Positions 25,201 to 38,946 of a DNA stretch of 64,000 nt are shown here, in pieces; within the stretch, counting starts at the first letter, position 1, and each line of letters starts with the position of its first letter. The DNA is taken from assembly GCA_013397845.1 (NCBI GenBank), contig VZTG01001100.1, positions 620,001 through 684,000 of the forward strand. The letters run 5' to 3'. The position numbers were made by a program, and so were the translations under genes. The stretch is from Melanocharis versteri (lineage: Eukaryota; Chordata; Aves; Passeriformes; Melanocharitidae). The notes beneath the pieces are model-generated. The model saw only the letters and a program-made list of their open reading frames with translations, ran no database searches and was not told the origin of the DNA.

Positions 25201-28200
25201 AACTCCTAAATGATTTTCAATACCTTAGAATTAATATTTCTGATTTGGAGGTGGGGTATGGAGCAGAGACAAGGAAGTTTTTGGTGCAAAATTGAATAAA
25301 AGAACACTGGAAATCTCAGTCATCCTCATTGAACAATTCAGAGTTTGAGAGGTGTTTTATATTTGGTATATATTTACATTATCTATCTACCAGATAATAC
25401 ATGCAGCACATAAATTCTGTCTCTGCATGTTAATAAACACATATTATGACCATTCTCCAACAGATGTATACCAGAAACAGGTTTCTAAAATCACAGTTAT
25501 ATTTCCAGTATCTTAGAAATTAATCCAAGCAACTCTTTGTTTGTGATCATTAAAACTCTTGCCTCGAGACAGACAGGTCTAAGTCCAGCACTGCAGAGCA
25601 GCAATTGCTACACATTCCTTTTTGCTTTAAAGTGTGCACTTAAATGACCCAGCTTGCATATGAACCGAAATAGAGTTAGGTAAGAGTTGGGCATAGATGA
25701 ATGAGAGAAAATGTGCAAGTCACTGAGCCCTGCCTCCCTCAGCTGCAGAAAGCCACACAATAGGTGCCTGCTACTCCTTCTGTACTCATCACACAATTTA
25801 TATCTAAGGAGATATTTGAAGTGTGACACTTGTTCTTGTTGTCCTTATGGTATTGGTTAACTAGGATCGAAATAATTTTCTTTTCTGAAGAGTCACGGGG
25901 AAAGAAAATACGGGACATTTCACATTCATAATTCTTTTTCATAGGTGCTCAGTGTCTAATACATGGCCACCTCTGCTTTGGAGAGATAGTTTTTATTGTG
26001 ATTTAATTTATGAGCCTTGTCCCAGAGCAAATTCTAATTCTTGCAGCTAACATCTGCATGAAGGGATTTTTGCCTTTTACTCCAAATCACTTGTTTCAGT
26101 ACATTCCACTACTGGCTTTTGTATTTTTAACATCTATTATAAGGAATCTACCAGCAGAGAGCCGTTCAGGTGAAGACATGTTATTTCAATGCAGCATTCA
26201 CCAGTGAACTCACGGCCTCAGGTCACAGCAAGACAGCCACCGTGACACTCAGCAGTTGAGGATGCTGTACCATCATACTTTTTGATGGCAGAGGCTTTTG
26301 TTCTATTTTTCTTTAGGAGGATCCAGATGTATTCTTCTCAGCACACAATATGTAATTCTTCCTTCGGCTCGTCTACCTTTCAAATTAACAAGTCCCTGGT
26401 TCCTACTGTTTTCCCTATGGTCTCCTTAAGTCTGCCCTGCTGGACTTTTAAGTATCTTTCAATAATCACTTTAAATTAGTCCAGTCTTGGTTTATGATAG
26501 ATTTAAGCTCTAAGACTTCATAAATTAATAAAATATTGCATAAATGGAGAAGGCTTATAATGGAAGATCAGCCCTATTTACAGTGAAGTTTTTTTTTAAC
26601 CTGTTCACAGAATTCTCTCTCTATGGGTACGTTTCTGCTGCTATTGCTATTGTTGCACACAACAGGAATTCCCTTCTTCTATGAACTGTTGCCATTCTTT
26701 TATTAGTAGCAGCACAGCAATTGAAGAATATTATTAGCATTAGTAATTGTCTCACAGGATAAGTTCCACCAGATACACTGTGCAATGCCATAGAGGAGTC
26801 TGTCTGGTTTTCTATACATACACAGCTGAAGTTTCCAATTCTTAATCATTAGCAAACATCAACCTACAATACTTGCTTTAGTGTAATGTGCTTTAAAATA
26901 TTTTGTAGATCTTTTTTGCTTCTGAAGGCTGCCAAAACATCATTAAAATGCAGTTTTCAATGGTACAGGCATTGGGAGACAGGAGGTTTATGGGGGTTTT
27001 CATTTTTTCAAAACTTGGTCTTTGTGGAAAGTAATAGCACAGTTCACTATGTGGTTTTCATGTCTTATTTATATTGAATTTTTCCAGACATCTTTCGTAG
27101 ATGAAGGGCTTGCTCAAAAGGGAGTGAGAGCAATATTCCCACTGACCACAGGCAGAAACCAGAAGAAAAGAGAGCAATGGTCTGTTTCACAAAACTGAGC
27201 CAAGCTTGGCTTCAAAATACTGTCATTAAGATGGGTGGTCAGAATTACTCTTAACAAGTCTATGTAAATATTTTCCTGGTTTCTTTTCAGTTTGGTTTTT
27301 TTTTGTTTGTTTGTTTGTTTTTTTTTTAATCACTGCTAACAAAAAATTCACAATCAAAACACAGTAAAAAATTAGGAAAAAAAAGTTTTTACAAGATATA
27401 CCTACACAGATCAATACTAGAACTGATCTTTGGGACAAATTCTTTCTATAGGCACAGTATTATTAATATTTCAGAGGCATTAGAATTGTCCTGACAGAAT
27501 TTACACCAAGTAGTCCACTTATATTCAGCTTGTCTTTCTGTGGTCTTCAGCATCCAGAAATTGAGAAGACCATATATTTTTTATTTCAACCTTTAGTTCT
27601 AGAAGTCTTTAAATCACTTCCAATTAAAATTGAAGCCATATAATTCTGCCTAGGACTAACGAAATAATTTTGTCTAGGACTAATTAAAATATTTTTAATT
27701 GGTTAAGATAATTTTTTTGCTCAGCAAAAACATTGGACCATGTTCTCACCTTTGTTTTAAGAGTCTTACTGCCTATTTACAATGGGATCATTTTAAAAGA
27801 GAAGTTAAAAGTTCTCTCCCTTTACCCTATGCCTATAAATAGAAAAGAATAGTTTAATTTATTGAAGTATAAGTCTTTGATGTTTTTTTCAGGAAAAGCA
27901 AGGCAAACCATAAAGAAAAAAATCCCTCAGTGACCATAAGCTAATTCAGTAACACAATACAACACATGATTAATTCCTTTAAGGTCGTGCATGTTGTGTC
28001 ATTCTACTTGTCACCAATCTTTTTAACAACACTACACCACTTCTTCAGAGATCCAAGTCAATTATATAAGTGGATGTTTGTTCTAAAAATACACCCACGA
28101 TTAAATGTCTCAATGTGCGTGTATACCTTTACACAGAAGCTTTACTGGGGGAAATGTATATCCTCAAAATGAAAGTACAGAAGATGTCAAAATTTAACTC

Positions 28201-28540
28201 ACTTAACTCATTTATAGGCACTCCAAGAGGAAAATTAATTAGCACAGAGGATTTAAACAAAGTATATGCTATTAAAAAAATATAAGCACTTGCAAGCATT
28301 CCTGGCTGAAGTTCTTAATTTCAAGAGCAGTACTCTCTGATTTTGCTACAGGTGATTAGAATTTCTTAGAACTGTCATAAGAGATGGTGCATGTGTTTTA
28401 AGAGAGTGCTTACATTAAGAAATCTATTTTAGTATCCTTCTCATTACTGCTGCAGAGAATTCCTGCAAACTGTGAACAGCAAAAGCTTGATATGATGGCT
28501 GAGATTATTTTAAAATCACATACCAGTAGTTAACAGTCCC
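22201..28540. other. Intronic DNA, no gene recognised
   Basis: AT-rich intron with A/C-rich low-complexity stretches (around 23285-23345) and a TTTG/T tract at 27294-27328. No coding or repeat family signal beyond these. Confidence 0.55.
27294..27328. repeat. T-rich tract with (TTTG)n core
   Basis: T runs flank about four TTTG units. Confidence 0.85.
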
Positions 28541-28590
28541 ACTCTGGGGTGTTGGACTAGCTGACCTCCATGATCCTTTGAATAAATGAA
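28541..28590 (+). mobile_element. Short CR1 3' tail remnant
   Basis: The sequence CTGGGGTGTTGGACTAGCTG followed by ACCTCCATGATCCTTTGAAT resembles the last about 50 bp of CR1, in which a GGTTGGACTAGATGACCTCC motif precedes the tail. Too short for a firm call. Confidence 0.45.
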
Positions 28591-31108
28591 TTAGTGACTA
28601 AATTCAACCTTAAATGCTCAAAATTTCTCTTAGAGTTATAATTTTCTCTGCAAGGAATTTCTGAGAGAAAAAAACCCTGGAGATCTCTTTCTCTAAACAT
28701 ACAGCCTTTTTATTCCTCTCAGTTCTGCCCTCTGTTATCTTTAAAACTGGAATTCAGTGAGCTGAAGCAAAACTGGTCCACAGAGCCTACATGAGGTTTT
28801 TCCACTTGTACACCCTGGAAGCAGGATTCTCAAGCAAAGGCAATTATCTATGAAGGACTACTTCTGAAACTAGAAAGCATTAATACAGTGGGCTTTTCCC
28901 TTAGTTTTCTCTTTCCACTTCCTTAGTCTTCTCTTCCCACTTCCCCTCCCCCATTTTTATATTGCCACCTTCTCAGCAACAAAACTTTTCATCACATTTT
29001 TGAAAAAGTAATTTAGGATGGCAGCTCTTTCCCCTTCCAAGTTGAAACTCAACTTTCTCCCTTCCAAATAAAGGATTTCCTAAAGAGCTTACGTATTGTT
29101 AACTTAGTGAAAGCAAGGGTCTTTTAACAATAGTTTTGGCCCACTATATAGAGGTAAAATATGATTACAATGTCTCAGGATTAAGGTTCAGTAATTTCTA
29201 GAGAAAAGCTTGGTGCTGCTTTGTTTACAGTAAGAATATGCATTTTCTTTCGATCCATCAGACTTTATGCCTCCGAGTTGCATAATTCTCTGCCCTCATC
29301 TCTTCAGTCAAAACATAGCACAGTTCAAAACATGCATGCAGGTGTCAGGCTCTGAACAAAAGCTGAATAGAAATTAGACTGCAAACACTGGAATGGTGGT
29401 TTCCATTCTTCTGAAATTATGAAGGGACAGAAATAACTCTGTATCTGGGATTGCACTATTATAAAAATGCGTGCTTTTACTTTTCACTACACAAGGTACT
29501 CTTTGTTCACAAGTTTTTGAAATTTTGATCACATCATCAAGACATTTGTACCAAGACGTCTCTGGGAAAGTTCAGAATTTGTATCTTTTACTACCAGTCT
29601 AGGATAACCAGTATCCTGCACAGATTAAGTATGACCATTTTGTTTAATTTTAGAGAAGAAATAGTATATGGCCAACATACAGAATTTCAAATGAAGGTGG
29701 TTTTTTTTCTGTAATGGCACCTCTCTCCCCTTTTCCACATCAGGTTTTAAGTCCTGCCACTGTCGTAGCAGTGGTTTTGATGGCAGCATCCATCATAAGA
29801 CTACATCACAACCTAGGCTAGAGGGACCACAGGCTCAAATCAACTGCTTTCTGACAATTTCAAAAACATATTTAACACCTTGCAAACTACAAGGGACACT
29901 GTTGAAATTTCACTGATCTTAAAATGTTCTTCTGATGTATTTTAGACATTTTCATTACCGATCCAGGAGTCCTAAGTGTCTGAGACTGGAGTAATTCCAC
30001 AGATGTAAATTACTGCATAAATAGAAAAGAATTTACTTCTAAGCATTTCAAAAAACTGATTTTCTGCACGTCATCTGCAATTAATGCTGGCTGAATGAAC
30101 AGGGCAAAAACTTCTTTCTGATGACACCTAGGATGAATAACTAGATTTTATGTTTTTCACTTCTAATCTAAACAACTACTGCTGAAGGCAGGCAGAACAA
30201 GTTGCTTCAATCTATTGACATGTAGTCAGATACACCAGAAACAATAAAAGAGTTTTTTAAAAAATTCCATTTTCAAATCCCAATAGTAGATTCCTTGAAG
30301 AAAATATGACAGTGGTAAATATATAAATAAAGTGAGATTTACTATCCTTCTTTTCATGTTACCCTGCTTCTTTTCTCTTGCTGTGGTATTTACCACACCC
30401 CAGGGAAGCAACTATGCACAACTAAATACAAACTGGAAAAAATAATTTGATTTCTGAGAATTGGAAGGAAAGGAGAACTAAATTTCTATCTTGTGTCACT
30501 GAAGAACCATTTTTCAGATAGAATAAAATAATTAGCATTTAGTCTCCAGAGAAGACTCCTGGATAGTCAAAATCTGAAAACAAGAGAATTTTTCCAGTGA
30601 AAATGGCAGCTGTGATTTGAAAGCTGGCACTATGGTTGTATCATTTATGAGCAAGAATTTCACCTCTGCACCTGAAACTTTGCACCTATTCAAGCAGCAA
30701 TGACTAAAACATGGAAGAGAAAGAGAGGTCCAAGAAAGGACAACCCCTAAAAATCACTCATCTCATGCATGAATGATCCTGTTCAGACCCACAGGACAGA
30801 TATTTCCTGTCTTGCAGTAAAACAAGCAGAGTGTGAAAGTCTCAGAAATGACTATTTCTCTCTCCTTCTGTACTCCCCCTCTCCCCCCTCCAATTCCTTT
30901 GCTTAATCTTTCCAAACCAAGCAAAATAAATGTCTGACAGAACCTTTTCCCCTGCATGTACACACAGATATCCAACCAGAAACTTCAACATGATTGCTGG
31001 CAGTTCCGTCATCAATTACCTTGTTAATTTCTTGAATTTAGAAAAGAGACTTTGCTTACAGCTTACTAGAGAACAACCATCCTGTTTCACGGGAACTGAA
31101 AATGTAGG
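28591..31108. other. Intronic DNA, nothing recognised
   Basis: AT-rich intron with several short ORFs and no recognised motif or repeat family. Confidence 0.55.
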
Positions 31109-31666
31109 TGTCACAGTTTAACCCAGCAGGTAGCTAAACACCCCACAGCTGCTCGCTCACTCACTGACCCCCGCCAGCGGCATGGGGGAGAAAATTGGGG
31201 GAAAAAGGTAAAATTTGTGGTTTGAGATAACAACAGTTTAATAGGATAGAAATGGAAGAGAAAACAACAACAGGAACAACAATTTGTGAAATTAGTTAGA
31301 ATACACTAAACAAGTGACGCACGATGCAATTGCTCACCCACCACCCACCGGCCGATGCCCAGCCAGTTCCTGAGCAATGTTCCCCAGCCAGCTCATGATG
31401 CCATAAAATATGGAATATCCCTTTGGTCAGTCGGGGTCAGCTGTCCTGGTTATGCCCCTCACAAATTCTTGTGCACCCCTACCCTCCTTGCTGGTGGGTT
31501 GGGGTGAGGAGCAAAGGCCTTAATGTTGTGTAAACACTGCTTAGCAAGAGCCAAAGCATCCGTGTGTTATCAACATTGCTCTCATTCCAAATTTAAAACA
31601 CAGCATTGTACCAGCTACTAGGAAGAAAATTAACTCTATCCCAGATGAAACCAGAACAACAGGACA
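31109..31666 (-). mobile_element. Solo LTR of an avian ERV (ERVL-like family), minus strand
   Basis: About 558 bp, beginning TGTCACAGTTTAACCCAGCA and ending AGGACA on the plus strand. Diagnostic blocks include AACACCCCACAGCTGCTCGC, a GGGGGAGAAAATTGGGGG region, GCAATTGCTCACCCACC, CGGCCGATGCCCAGCC, ATGGAATATCCCTTTGG, GGGTCAGCTGTCCTGG, AAACACTGCTTAGCAA and CTACTAGGAAGAAAATTAAC. These match, in antisense, an LTR that I recall as widespread in passerine genomes. No internal retroviral sequence flanks it, as expected after LTR-LTR recombination. The TATA-containing block of the family appears to be missing. No clean target-site duplication is seen. The superfamily label is from memory. Confidence 0.85.
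31237..31242 (-). promoter_or_regulatory. Candidate polyadenylation signal (ATTAAA) in the minus-strand LTR
   Basis: The minus strand reads CTATTAAACTG at the place where this LTR family carries its poly(A) signal. It lies on the DOK6 sense strand, so it could in principle act on the host transcript. Confidence 0.5.
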
Positions 31667-32219
31667 ACAGAGTATTTATGTAAGCTCTGCTGTAATTTGA
31701 CATCTCTGTTGAGCACCCTAATTCCTGGGTTGAAACAGGTTTGTGTCCAGCCACTTAGAATCAGGCACAGAACCAGAAGCTTTCAAAATTTAGGCAAGTG
31801 CTTTACTGATCAGCTATAGAAAAAAAACCCTGAATGTCGTGACATATTAAAAACACCTCAATTAACTCATAATTAATATTTGGCGTATTTTAATTATTTT
31901 CCTTGTATAGAAACAGTATCCTAGAGATTTCTCCCTCATTTATATCTTTGCATTGGATCTGGCAATGAAGCATAAACTGGTGGAATCACATCTATTTCCA
32001 TAGCAACACACCAATTGCCCAATCACTGTCATGGCTTCTACTCTTACTGAAAGCTGAGAGAAAAGCAAGGCTGAGGAAATGTTTGTCAAGCATTCAAACA
32101 TGGAGCTAGTTTCAAGTATCCTCTTAAAGTGGATCAAACTATCTTCAGCTACAATACTTGCACAAACACTTACAAACAAACCAACAAATCCTTGGGTTTT
32201 TTGTTGTGGTTTTGGTTTG

Positions 32220-32235
32220 TTTTTTTTTTTTTTTT
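32220..32235. repeat. Poly-T tract, about 16 bp
   Basis: Uninterrupted T run preceded by a T/G-rich stretch. Confidence 0.9.
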
Positions 32236-35200
32236 AATCAGTCATAACATCAAAGTTCCTTAGTTACTCCCAGTAAATCTTAAACAGTGAATGGATGTAT
32301 ACTTCAAAAGAGATGTTTGATTTTAATGTCCATTCCCATTCCTTATACCATTTGTAAGAAAACACAAATTATCTAAATAAAGGATGAGCTCTTCACATGC
32401 CTTACTGCAGCAGTACCCAATGTAAAGCCCTTAGAGGATAGAAGAATACAATGTACACTACATTTTAGACATGAAGTTGATTTTAAATTTTTTGCCTACT
32501 GCCACCATTCATTATTTAATAAACAACACTAACAGTAAATTGCTATTCACAACAGCATAAGTTTCACTATTAGTTAACAAACAAAAAAAGCTCTGGAAAA
32601 AAGATACCACAATAATAATGATCATAATTCATAAAGAGAAAGAAACAAAAAAACACTTCATAGAGTCATTTTTAGCAAGAAATCAGAACTCTGATGAAAT
32701 TTTAGAATGTTTTTTTTCCAAGAGTGCCCCATAGAGTATATTTCTCAGAAGAGAACTTAAAGCTGACAAAAGAAATCATTTGACTACAAACCGTTATGCC
32801 TTCAATACAGCCAAGCCAATTAGTCACTCTGCTCCTATCAGAGAATTTCAAATATATTGTACACTGACAAGATGCCTACACAATAGCAGCCTTGTGATAG
32901 GAAAGTAAAAAGTAAAAGGAGGAAAAATTAATAACACGTTGAACACATGCTCTGTCTTCCACAGTGTCTCCCTATCTTTGACAGAATTGCTCTGAATCAA
33001 ACCTCCATGCTTCCCTTGTTCTTCACTCACATCTTTAAAATTCCAGCTCACCCACATACCCCAAGAGCCAGCATCATTTTTCTCAAATCCTGTAACCCTT
33101 TCAGGAATTCACAACAAAAATGTCAAGGTTTGATAGACTTTTACGAGAACCAAATGCTTCTAGTGGCACCCAGCCAGCTCTTCTTAAATACACAGCCATT
33201 CCACACCTAGAAGACATAATAAACTGCTGTGACTAAAGAAAAGACCTACGTTATAAGATGGGTCTCTAACCAAATTAAGATATTTCTGTCAGTCAGAAGA
33301 GGGTTAAAGAACAACATGGATATTCTTCCAGTATTACGTTTCATACAAACTCCTGATTAGTTCTTTGATTCACAGTATCTTAAAAGAGAAATATCTATCT
33401 GCATGGAGAGAAACAGAACTGGTATGATGGCTGAAAGTATTTTGAGATGTAGGTAGATCATAATTTACAATCCATGTTTTATCTGATAGTGACAGAACCT
33501 CCATAAAACCATACATGAAGCTAAACTTTATTTTTAACTTATCAGAAACATGTCTGCAAGAGATCTGAGCTGTGTTATTAATCTACTTTTTTATTGCACC
33601 CTTCCTATTCCCCTTATCTGCTGAGACCTACCTTCTCCCCACCATCTCAGCCTCCTATTTCTTCCAGTTTCAGTGCACTATGAACTCCTTCAATCCCATT
33701 ACTTTTGCTGTCATTGCACTCAGGCCCATATTTCAGGCATGCATTCAAGGTCCAAACTTTACCAGCTCATCCCCACTTATTTCCAATGCATTTCCTGTCT
33801 AGGAGAGCAATGAGCAGCTGTCTCCACTTTCTTAATTGAAATACTTAGACCTCAGAACCTCCTCCCTTTCTGACTGCCCAAATCACCAAAGCATCCTTTA
33901 TTAATGTACACTGTGCAGTGAAACTTCTAAAAAGTGCAAGTATTTACCTAAGAGATTACAGCAATACTTTCAAAGGACTAATGTTTCCAACCATTTGGCT
34001 GTAAATCCATGATCTCTAATCTTTTCGTATTCCGTCTCACTTTTACAACATAGTGCCATTTCTGCTTTTTATTTGCATGCTTTGAGAAAATTACCTTCCA
34101 CAGGAGGGGATCTAGCAAGGTTTGTTGATGTGAGGTAATTTCGGAGAATTAAAGAGAAGAATAATAGTTCACTTTTCAGTTAGGTCTCTGTACAGAGGAT
34201 TGATTGAGATAACCTCACTAATGTGAGACTTTACTTTTATTGACTATCAATTATTTCAGTAATTTCTATGCTGGCTGAAAGACTCAGGGTTAGGAAAATG
34301 TATATAGCTTCCTTAATGTACTTTGAGAAAAAACATTGCAAAAACTGCTCAGCCAAATAGCCTTCTTAGAGGAGAGTCTACACTGCAGCTGAGAAGAAAA
34401 GGGATGACATTTTCTTGTGGTACTGGTCCAGACTCCACAGCAGCTGCCACTTCCCCCATCACACAATGCATGCAAACTGGTGGATGCACGAGGCTGAAGT
34501 CTTACCTGCCATGCTCCATATCTACTATTTTGTGATTGCCCACTTTTCTCATGAGACTAAACCAACTCTTGCCAAGACCATGTGTCACATAATTTCCTCC
34601 TGGCAAAGGGGTAGAATTGCATTTGTCCTTCATTTTATTTTATCTTTTCTGTCTGTTGAACATATAGGAAAAGGCATGTTTGCTTGTACTGTCTCATAGA
34701 TTTGTTGCTGCTATAGCACTAGATTTAATTTTCTATTTTAAAACATTCAACACTGAGAACTGTAAATGTAAAAAAACAGCAGTAAAACCTTCACAAATTA
34801 GCTTTGGTTGTGACTCAAAACTATACAAAGACTCAAATATTTTAGCTGCTACAGAGGCAATTGTAAATGTTCATTCATTTTCTTCTTTTTTATTTCAGTC
34901 TAAGACATAGGCCCCTGATCCAACAGTTGTGGTCACCCAACAGCTTGAGAAGGAAGTTAGTATAAGGTTGTTAGAGCAAGGTAATAACTTTATGCAAAAT
35001 GATTCTCATTGTTCATTTTTCTAAAGAGCAAAATCATTAAAAGTGCAGCATAATGGTCTGTAATCATAATCTAAGTAATTTCCCCTGTTAAAAATACATT
35101 CTAATTGCTTTAAGTGAAAACACATCATTATAACTTCCCTTGAAAGGGGAACTAATAAATAGATTAGTAAAATCCTACAGCCAGTACATTAAATCATGTT

Positions 35201-36426
35201 TGTTCATTCAGCTGAGACTGGAACACGTAAAGTACATCTTCTTATGGAAAGACACAATTAGGGAGAATGGCTGGCTCATGGGATTAGCCAAGGGATTTTG
35301 AGTTTTCCACATCTAGCTTGGTGGTGTGAATCCTCCTCAGCTTGATGTTGACTGAAGCTTATTACCATCTGCTCCCTGTTCAGTGTCCTACATAAAATGA
35401 ATTGGTTGTCTTTGCCTAATTCCAAGCTCACAGGTGTCCAGTATTACAGCAACTGACAGCAATCAGCACACCTTTAAGCAATGTCAGCAAAGATGCAGAA
35501 GATTTTAAAAAATACAACAAAGATGCTTATGTAATTTGGTATAAGCGGTCTACCCAAGCCATGCTTTGAGAAGAGACAGGATGGTGGAATTACCTCTACT
35601 TTTCACTGTGCTTCTGCCAAATCACTGAATATGGATGATTACATGCCTGCATAAAACTTTAAATCTCTAACTTCACTAGATCTAAAAATCCCAAGGAAGT
35701 AAAATGACAATACAATTTTCTAACTCTGAAAGCTTACGTTTTCTTATCCTAAGGGGGGATTTTAACAGTTAAAATATAGTTACTATAATTAGCATGGCTA
35801 TACTCAGAATCTGAGAGAATTGTTTCGGTGTGAACAAAAAATCATTGCAGTTTCTATAATGCCTAGAGCAGCTGTGCAGGCAGCCACTATAAGAGGGAAG
35901 ACAATAACAAGGAGAGTTACAAATTAAATTATCCAGATCTCTTATTATCAACCTTTGGGTGAACAGGCCTGCTTCATTTGGTCATCTCAGTTATTGCAAA
36001 TATACCTTTGTTTCGTGAAATAAGCACTAACTCATGCAAAGAGCAAACTAACAAATTGGTTTGGTTCCAAAATAGATAAAAACTGGAGTTTTTTGAAGTA
36101 AACAACTGGAAATCCCTCACTTTCCAAACACAGAGATTTAGAATTAATTCCCAGTGGTGATGAGCTACTTCTGCCTCATGTAAGTTGTATTTCAGGCTGC
36201 TACCATTTTCTCCACAGGCCAGAATCTTACACTGCCCATTGCGTGACTCCCCCACAAACATGTATCTATCTGTGAAACTGAACTTCATATTATGTGAGAT
36301 GACTTTTGGAAAGGAAATACAGGAAAGGAAAAACATATAAATTAAGTATTTCTTTCCATGTCTAACAAAACCAATATTTTTATTTTTTTAATTCAGATTT
36401 TTAATTAGAAACATCAATTTACATCC

Positions 36427-36444
36427 TTTTTTTTTTTTTTTTTT
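36427..36444. repeat. Poly-T tract, about 18 bp
   Basis: Uninterrupted T run. Confidence 0.9.
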
Positions 36445-38230
36445 AATACGAACATAATTCCTGTAAGAGATGTATTTCTTTAAAACTAATATTAGGAGAA
36501 ACTTTCCAGCTGACCTCTAATTGTGTACCTGTCAGTTCCATAAATGTCTCAATTTAAGCATTTAATTTCAGTAGTCTCTTATAAGGTAAATAAGCGAACG
36601 AAACCACCCAGATTTGAAACCTAATTTTTTTGCAAGTACTAAATTTGAAGCTCTTCTTGGGTTTTCATATGGTTTTTAAGCATTTGAACTATTCAGTAGT
36701 TTTCCTTTGGTCTCTTGCATAAGGATGTCCTTTTTATTTTCGCATGATCTGCATTTAAATCAAAAGGAAACCTTCCATTCATTCCAGAAGAACACAAGCA
36801 AGACCTTATTGTTTGTAGGCAGAGATACCCTGAAACCCTCTAAGAAAGGTTGACCTTCCAAGAGTTTTAGTCCACAGAGCTTATGAATTTGCTTTCTTAA
36901 AGAAAATGAAGGAAAAGCCAAGCTTCATTTTTCTAAAGCATTAACGGGAATCATCTTGTTCTTCAGACCCACGTCCCTCTTCGGATGATAAATGACAACT
37001 ATTAGGACTCTGGTTTATCAGGACACAAACCACAGATCTCTTCATTGAAAACTGGAAAATGCAGATTTTTCAGGACAGGACAAAGAATGACTGCGCCAAG
37101 TTCTGTGAGAGTCCAGTCCAGAAACTGGCACCATGTTTCCTACATATTTTTAAAATATAATTAAAAATAATACCTAATGCACATAATAAAACCAGTTATG
37201 TATATATGTAGAAAGTAAAATACAGCAAAGGAACCGTTGACTTCCTGAATTTGAAATTACTTACTCTGTCCTATGAAGCTTAGGTCCAGATGAAACAAAA
37301 ATATTGAGTATCTATTCACAATAGACAAGCCTTATGGAAGAATACATAGAATTTATAGTTCACTGGGAATCTTTTTTAAAGAATCAGCAAAACAAAGACA
37401 ACATCAAGGAAAAATGACTATGTAAATTGTAGTGGCTTTTAGTTAGGCATCTAATTAGTCAAAATGAAAAGTAGAGATGGCAACCTGATTACTTTAGCAA
37501 TTTGATTTACTCTGACCTGGGGTAGCTTCTGCATAGTTTACATGACACCTTTACAGCAGAAGGTTCATCTCACCAACAGCACTTTGTGTTCACAGACACT
37601 CTTTCTCCTGCTTTAGCTGCATAAAGGGCTTCTGCCGTATATTTTTCTGCTTCCCTTTGACATATGGTTAGTAATATATTAAATATCAAGTTAATAATGT
37701 TGAACAGTTTCAATACCTGAAAAAGTATCTGTATTTCCTATTTCACCTCAGACAGTGGAACTCGGGTAGCCATAGAGAAGATCCCTGTCGATATCATCAC
37801 TCAGTCTATCTAGCTACCTCATTCTTCTCATATACATACATTTGCATACAGAACCTCTTGACAGACATAAGCAGGCTCCATTTAGCTTCAGTGAGATTGA
37901 CTGAAAAAAGCAGCTAGAGCTGTGCAAATATCTGCTGATTCAAACTTACAACTCAAATGCAAGAAAATGTCATGGCAGAAGTAATTCATGCTTCAACCTG
38001 CTGTTATTGTAGGGCAGAATCCAGCTCTACGGAGAAAGTTGACAGTTCAAGACTCTTTGGTCTCACTTTGACAAGCTGTTTGGAATATAAGTTCTTGCAC
38101 AGACTTTCATTACAGCTCTTCATAGAACAGAATTCCACTCTTGGTCTGAAGAACTGTATACATTGGTATAAAGTTATTATGCTTAACAGGCTTTGTTGTC
38201 TTTGTAGCCCAGTATTTATAACCTTCTTAA

Positions 38231-38300
38231 AGAAAAAAAAAAAAAAAAAGAAGAAATAAAAAAGAAAGAAAAAGAAAAAAAAGAAAAAAAAAGTGAAAGA
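38231..38300. repeat. A-rich / GA-rich low-complexity tract
   Basis: Runs of A broken by single G or GAAG/GAAAG units over about 70 bp, about 80 bp upstream of a solo LTR. Confidence 0.9.
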
Positions 38301-38382
38301 AGACAATATAGAAGACACTCACACTACTAACAAAATGGTATGTAACTTAATGAGAGGTTCTGTCTGCCGAGTATTATATTAA

Positions 38383-38946
38383 TGTGCTGGTTTTAACAGG
38401 GACAGAGCCAATTTTCTTCACAGTTGCTGGTATGGGGCTGTGTTTTGGATTTGTGCTGCAAACAGTTGATAACCCAGGGATGTTCTCATTACTGTTGAGC
38501 ATCACCTACACAGAATGGCCTCTTCTGCTCCTCACCCCACCCCACCAGTGAGGCAGCTGGGGTGTACACGGAGCTGGGAGAGGACACAGCCAGGACTGGT
38601 GACATTCCAGACCATATGGTGTCATGCTCAGCATACAGAGCTGGGGGAAGAAGGAGGAATAGGGAGATGTTTGGAGTGTTGCTGTCTCCCTCAGTAAGCA
38701 TTATATGTCATGGGGCCCTGGTTTCCTGGAGATGGCTGAACACCTGCCTGCCCATGGGAAGCTGTGAATTAATTCCTTGTTTTGGTTTGCTTGCCCTCAC
38801 AGCTTTTACTTTGCCTATTAAAGTGTTTTTATCTCAATCCACGGGTTTCTGCACTTTTACCCTTCTGATTCTCTCCCTTGTCCCACTGGGGAAGTGTGTG
38901 CGGGGTTGTGTGCAGCTTAGCTGCTGGCTGGTGCTAAACCAGGACA
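38383..38946 (+). mobile_element. Solo LTR of an avian ERV (ERVL-like family), plus strand
   Basis: About 564 bp from TGTGCTGGTTTTAACAGGGA to CTAAACCAGGACA, with TG...CA ends. It shares the block order of the minus-strand LTR at 31109-31666 in the opposite orientation: a GCTGGTATGGGGCTGTGTTT / TGGATTTG block, GACACAGCCAGGACTGGTGA, a CCATATGGTGTCATGCTCAG block, CTATTAAAGTG, a TTATCTCAATCCACGGGTTT block and TCTCTCCCTTGTCCCACTGG. The five bases before (attaa) and after (attat) match at four of five, a likely 5-bp target-site duplication. No retroviral genes are adjacent. A 146-codon ORF overlapping it is a chance reading. Confidence 0.85.
38817..38822 (+). promoter_or_regulatory. Candidate polyadenylation signal (ATTAAA) in the plus-strand LTR
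   Basis: GCCTATTAAAGTG sits at the expected LTR poly(A) position, antisense to DOK6. Confidence 0.5.

Larger units (their letters stand above)
31667..38230. other. Intronic DNA, no gene recognised
   Basis: AT-rich intron with T tracts at 32220-32235 and 36427-36444. ORFs up to about 120 codons (35974-36336, minus) carry no recognised domain. Confidence 0.55.

Noticed and set aside
38004..38318. ORFs reading through an A-rich tract (38004-38318 minus, 37957-38259 plus)
   Set aside because: Poly-Lys and poly-Phe stretches are produced by the low-complexity A/GA tract.
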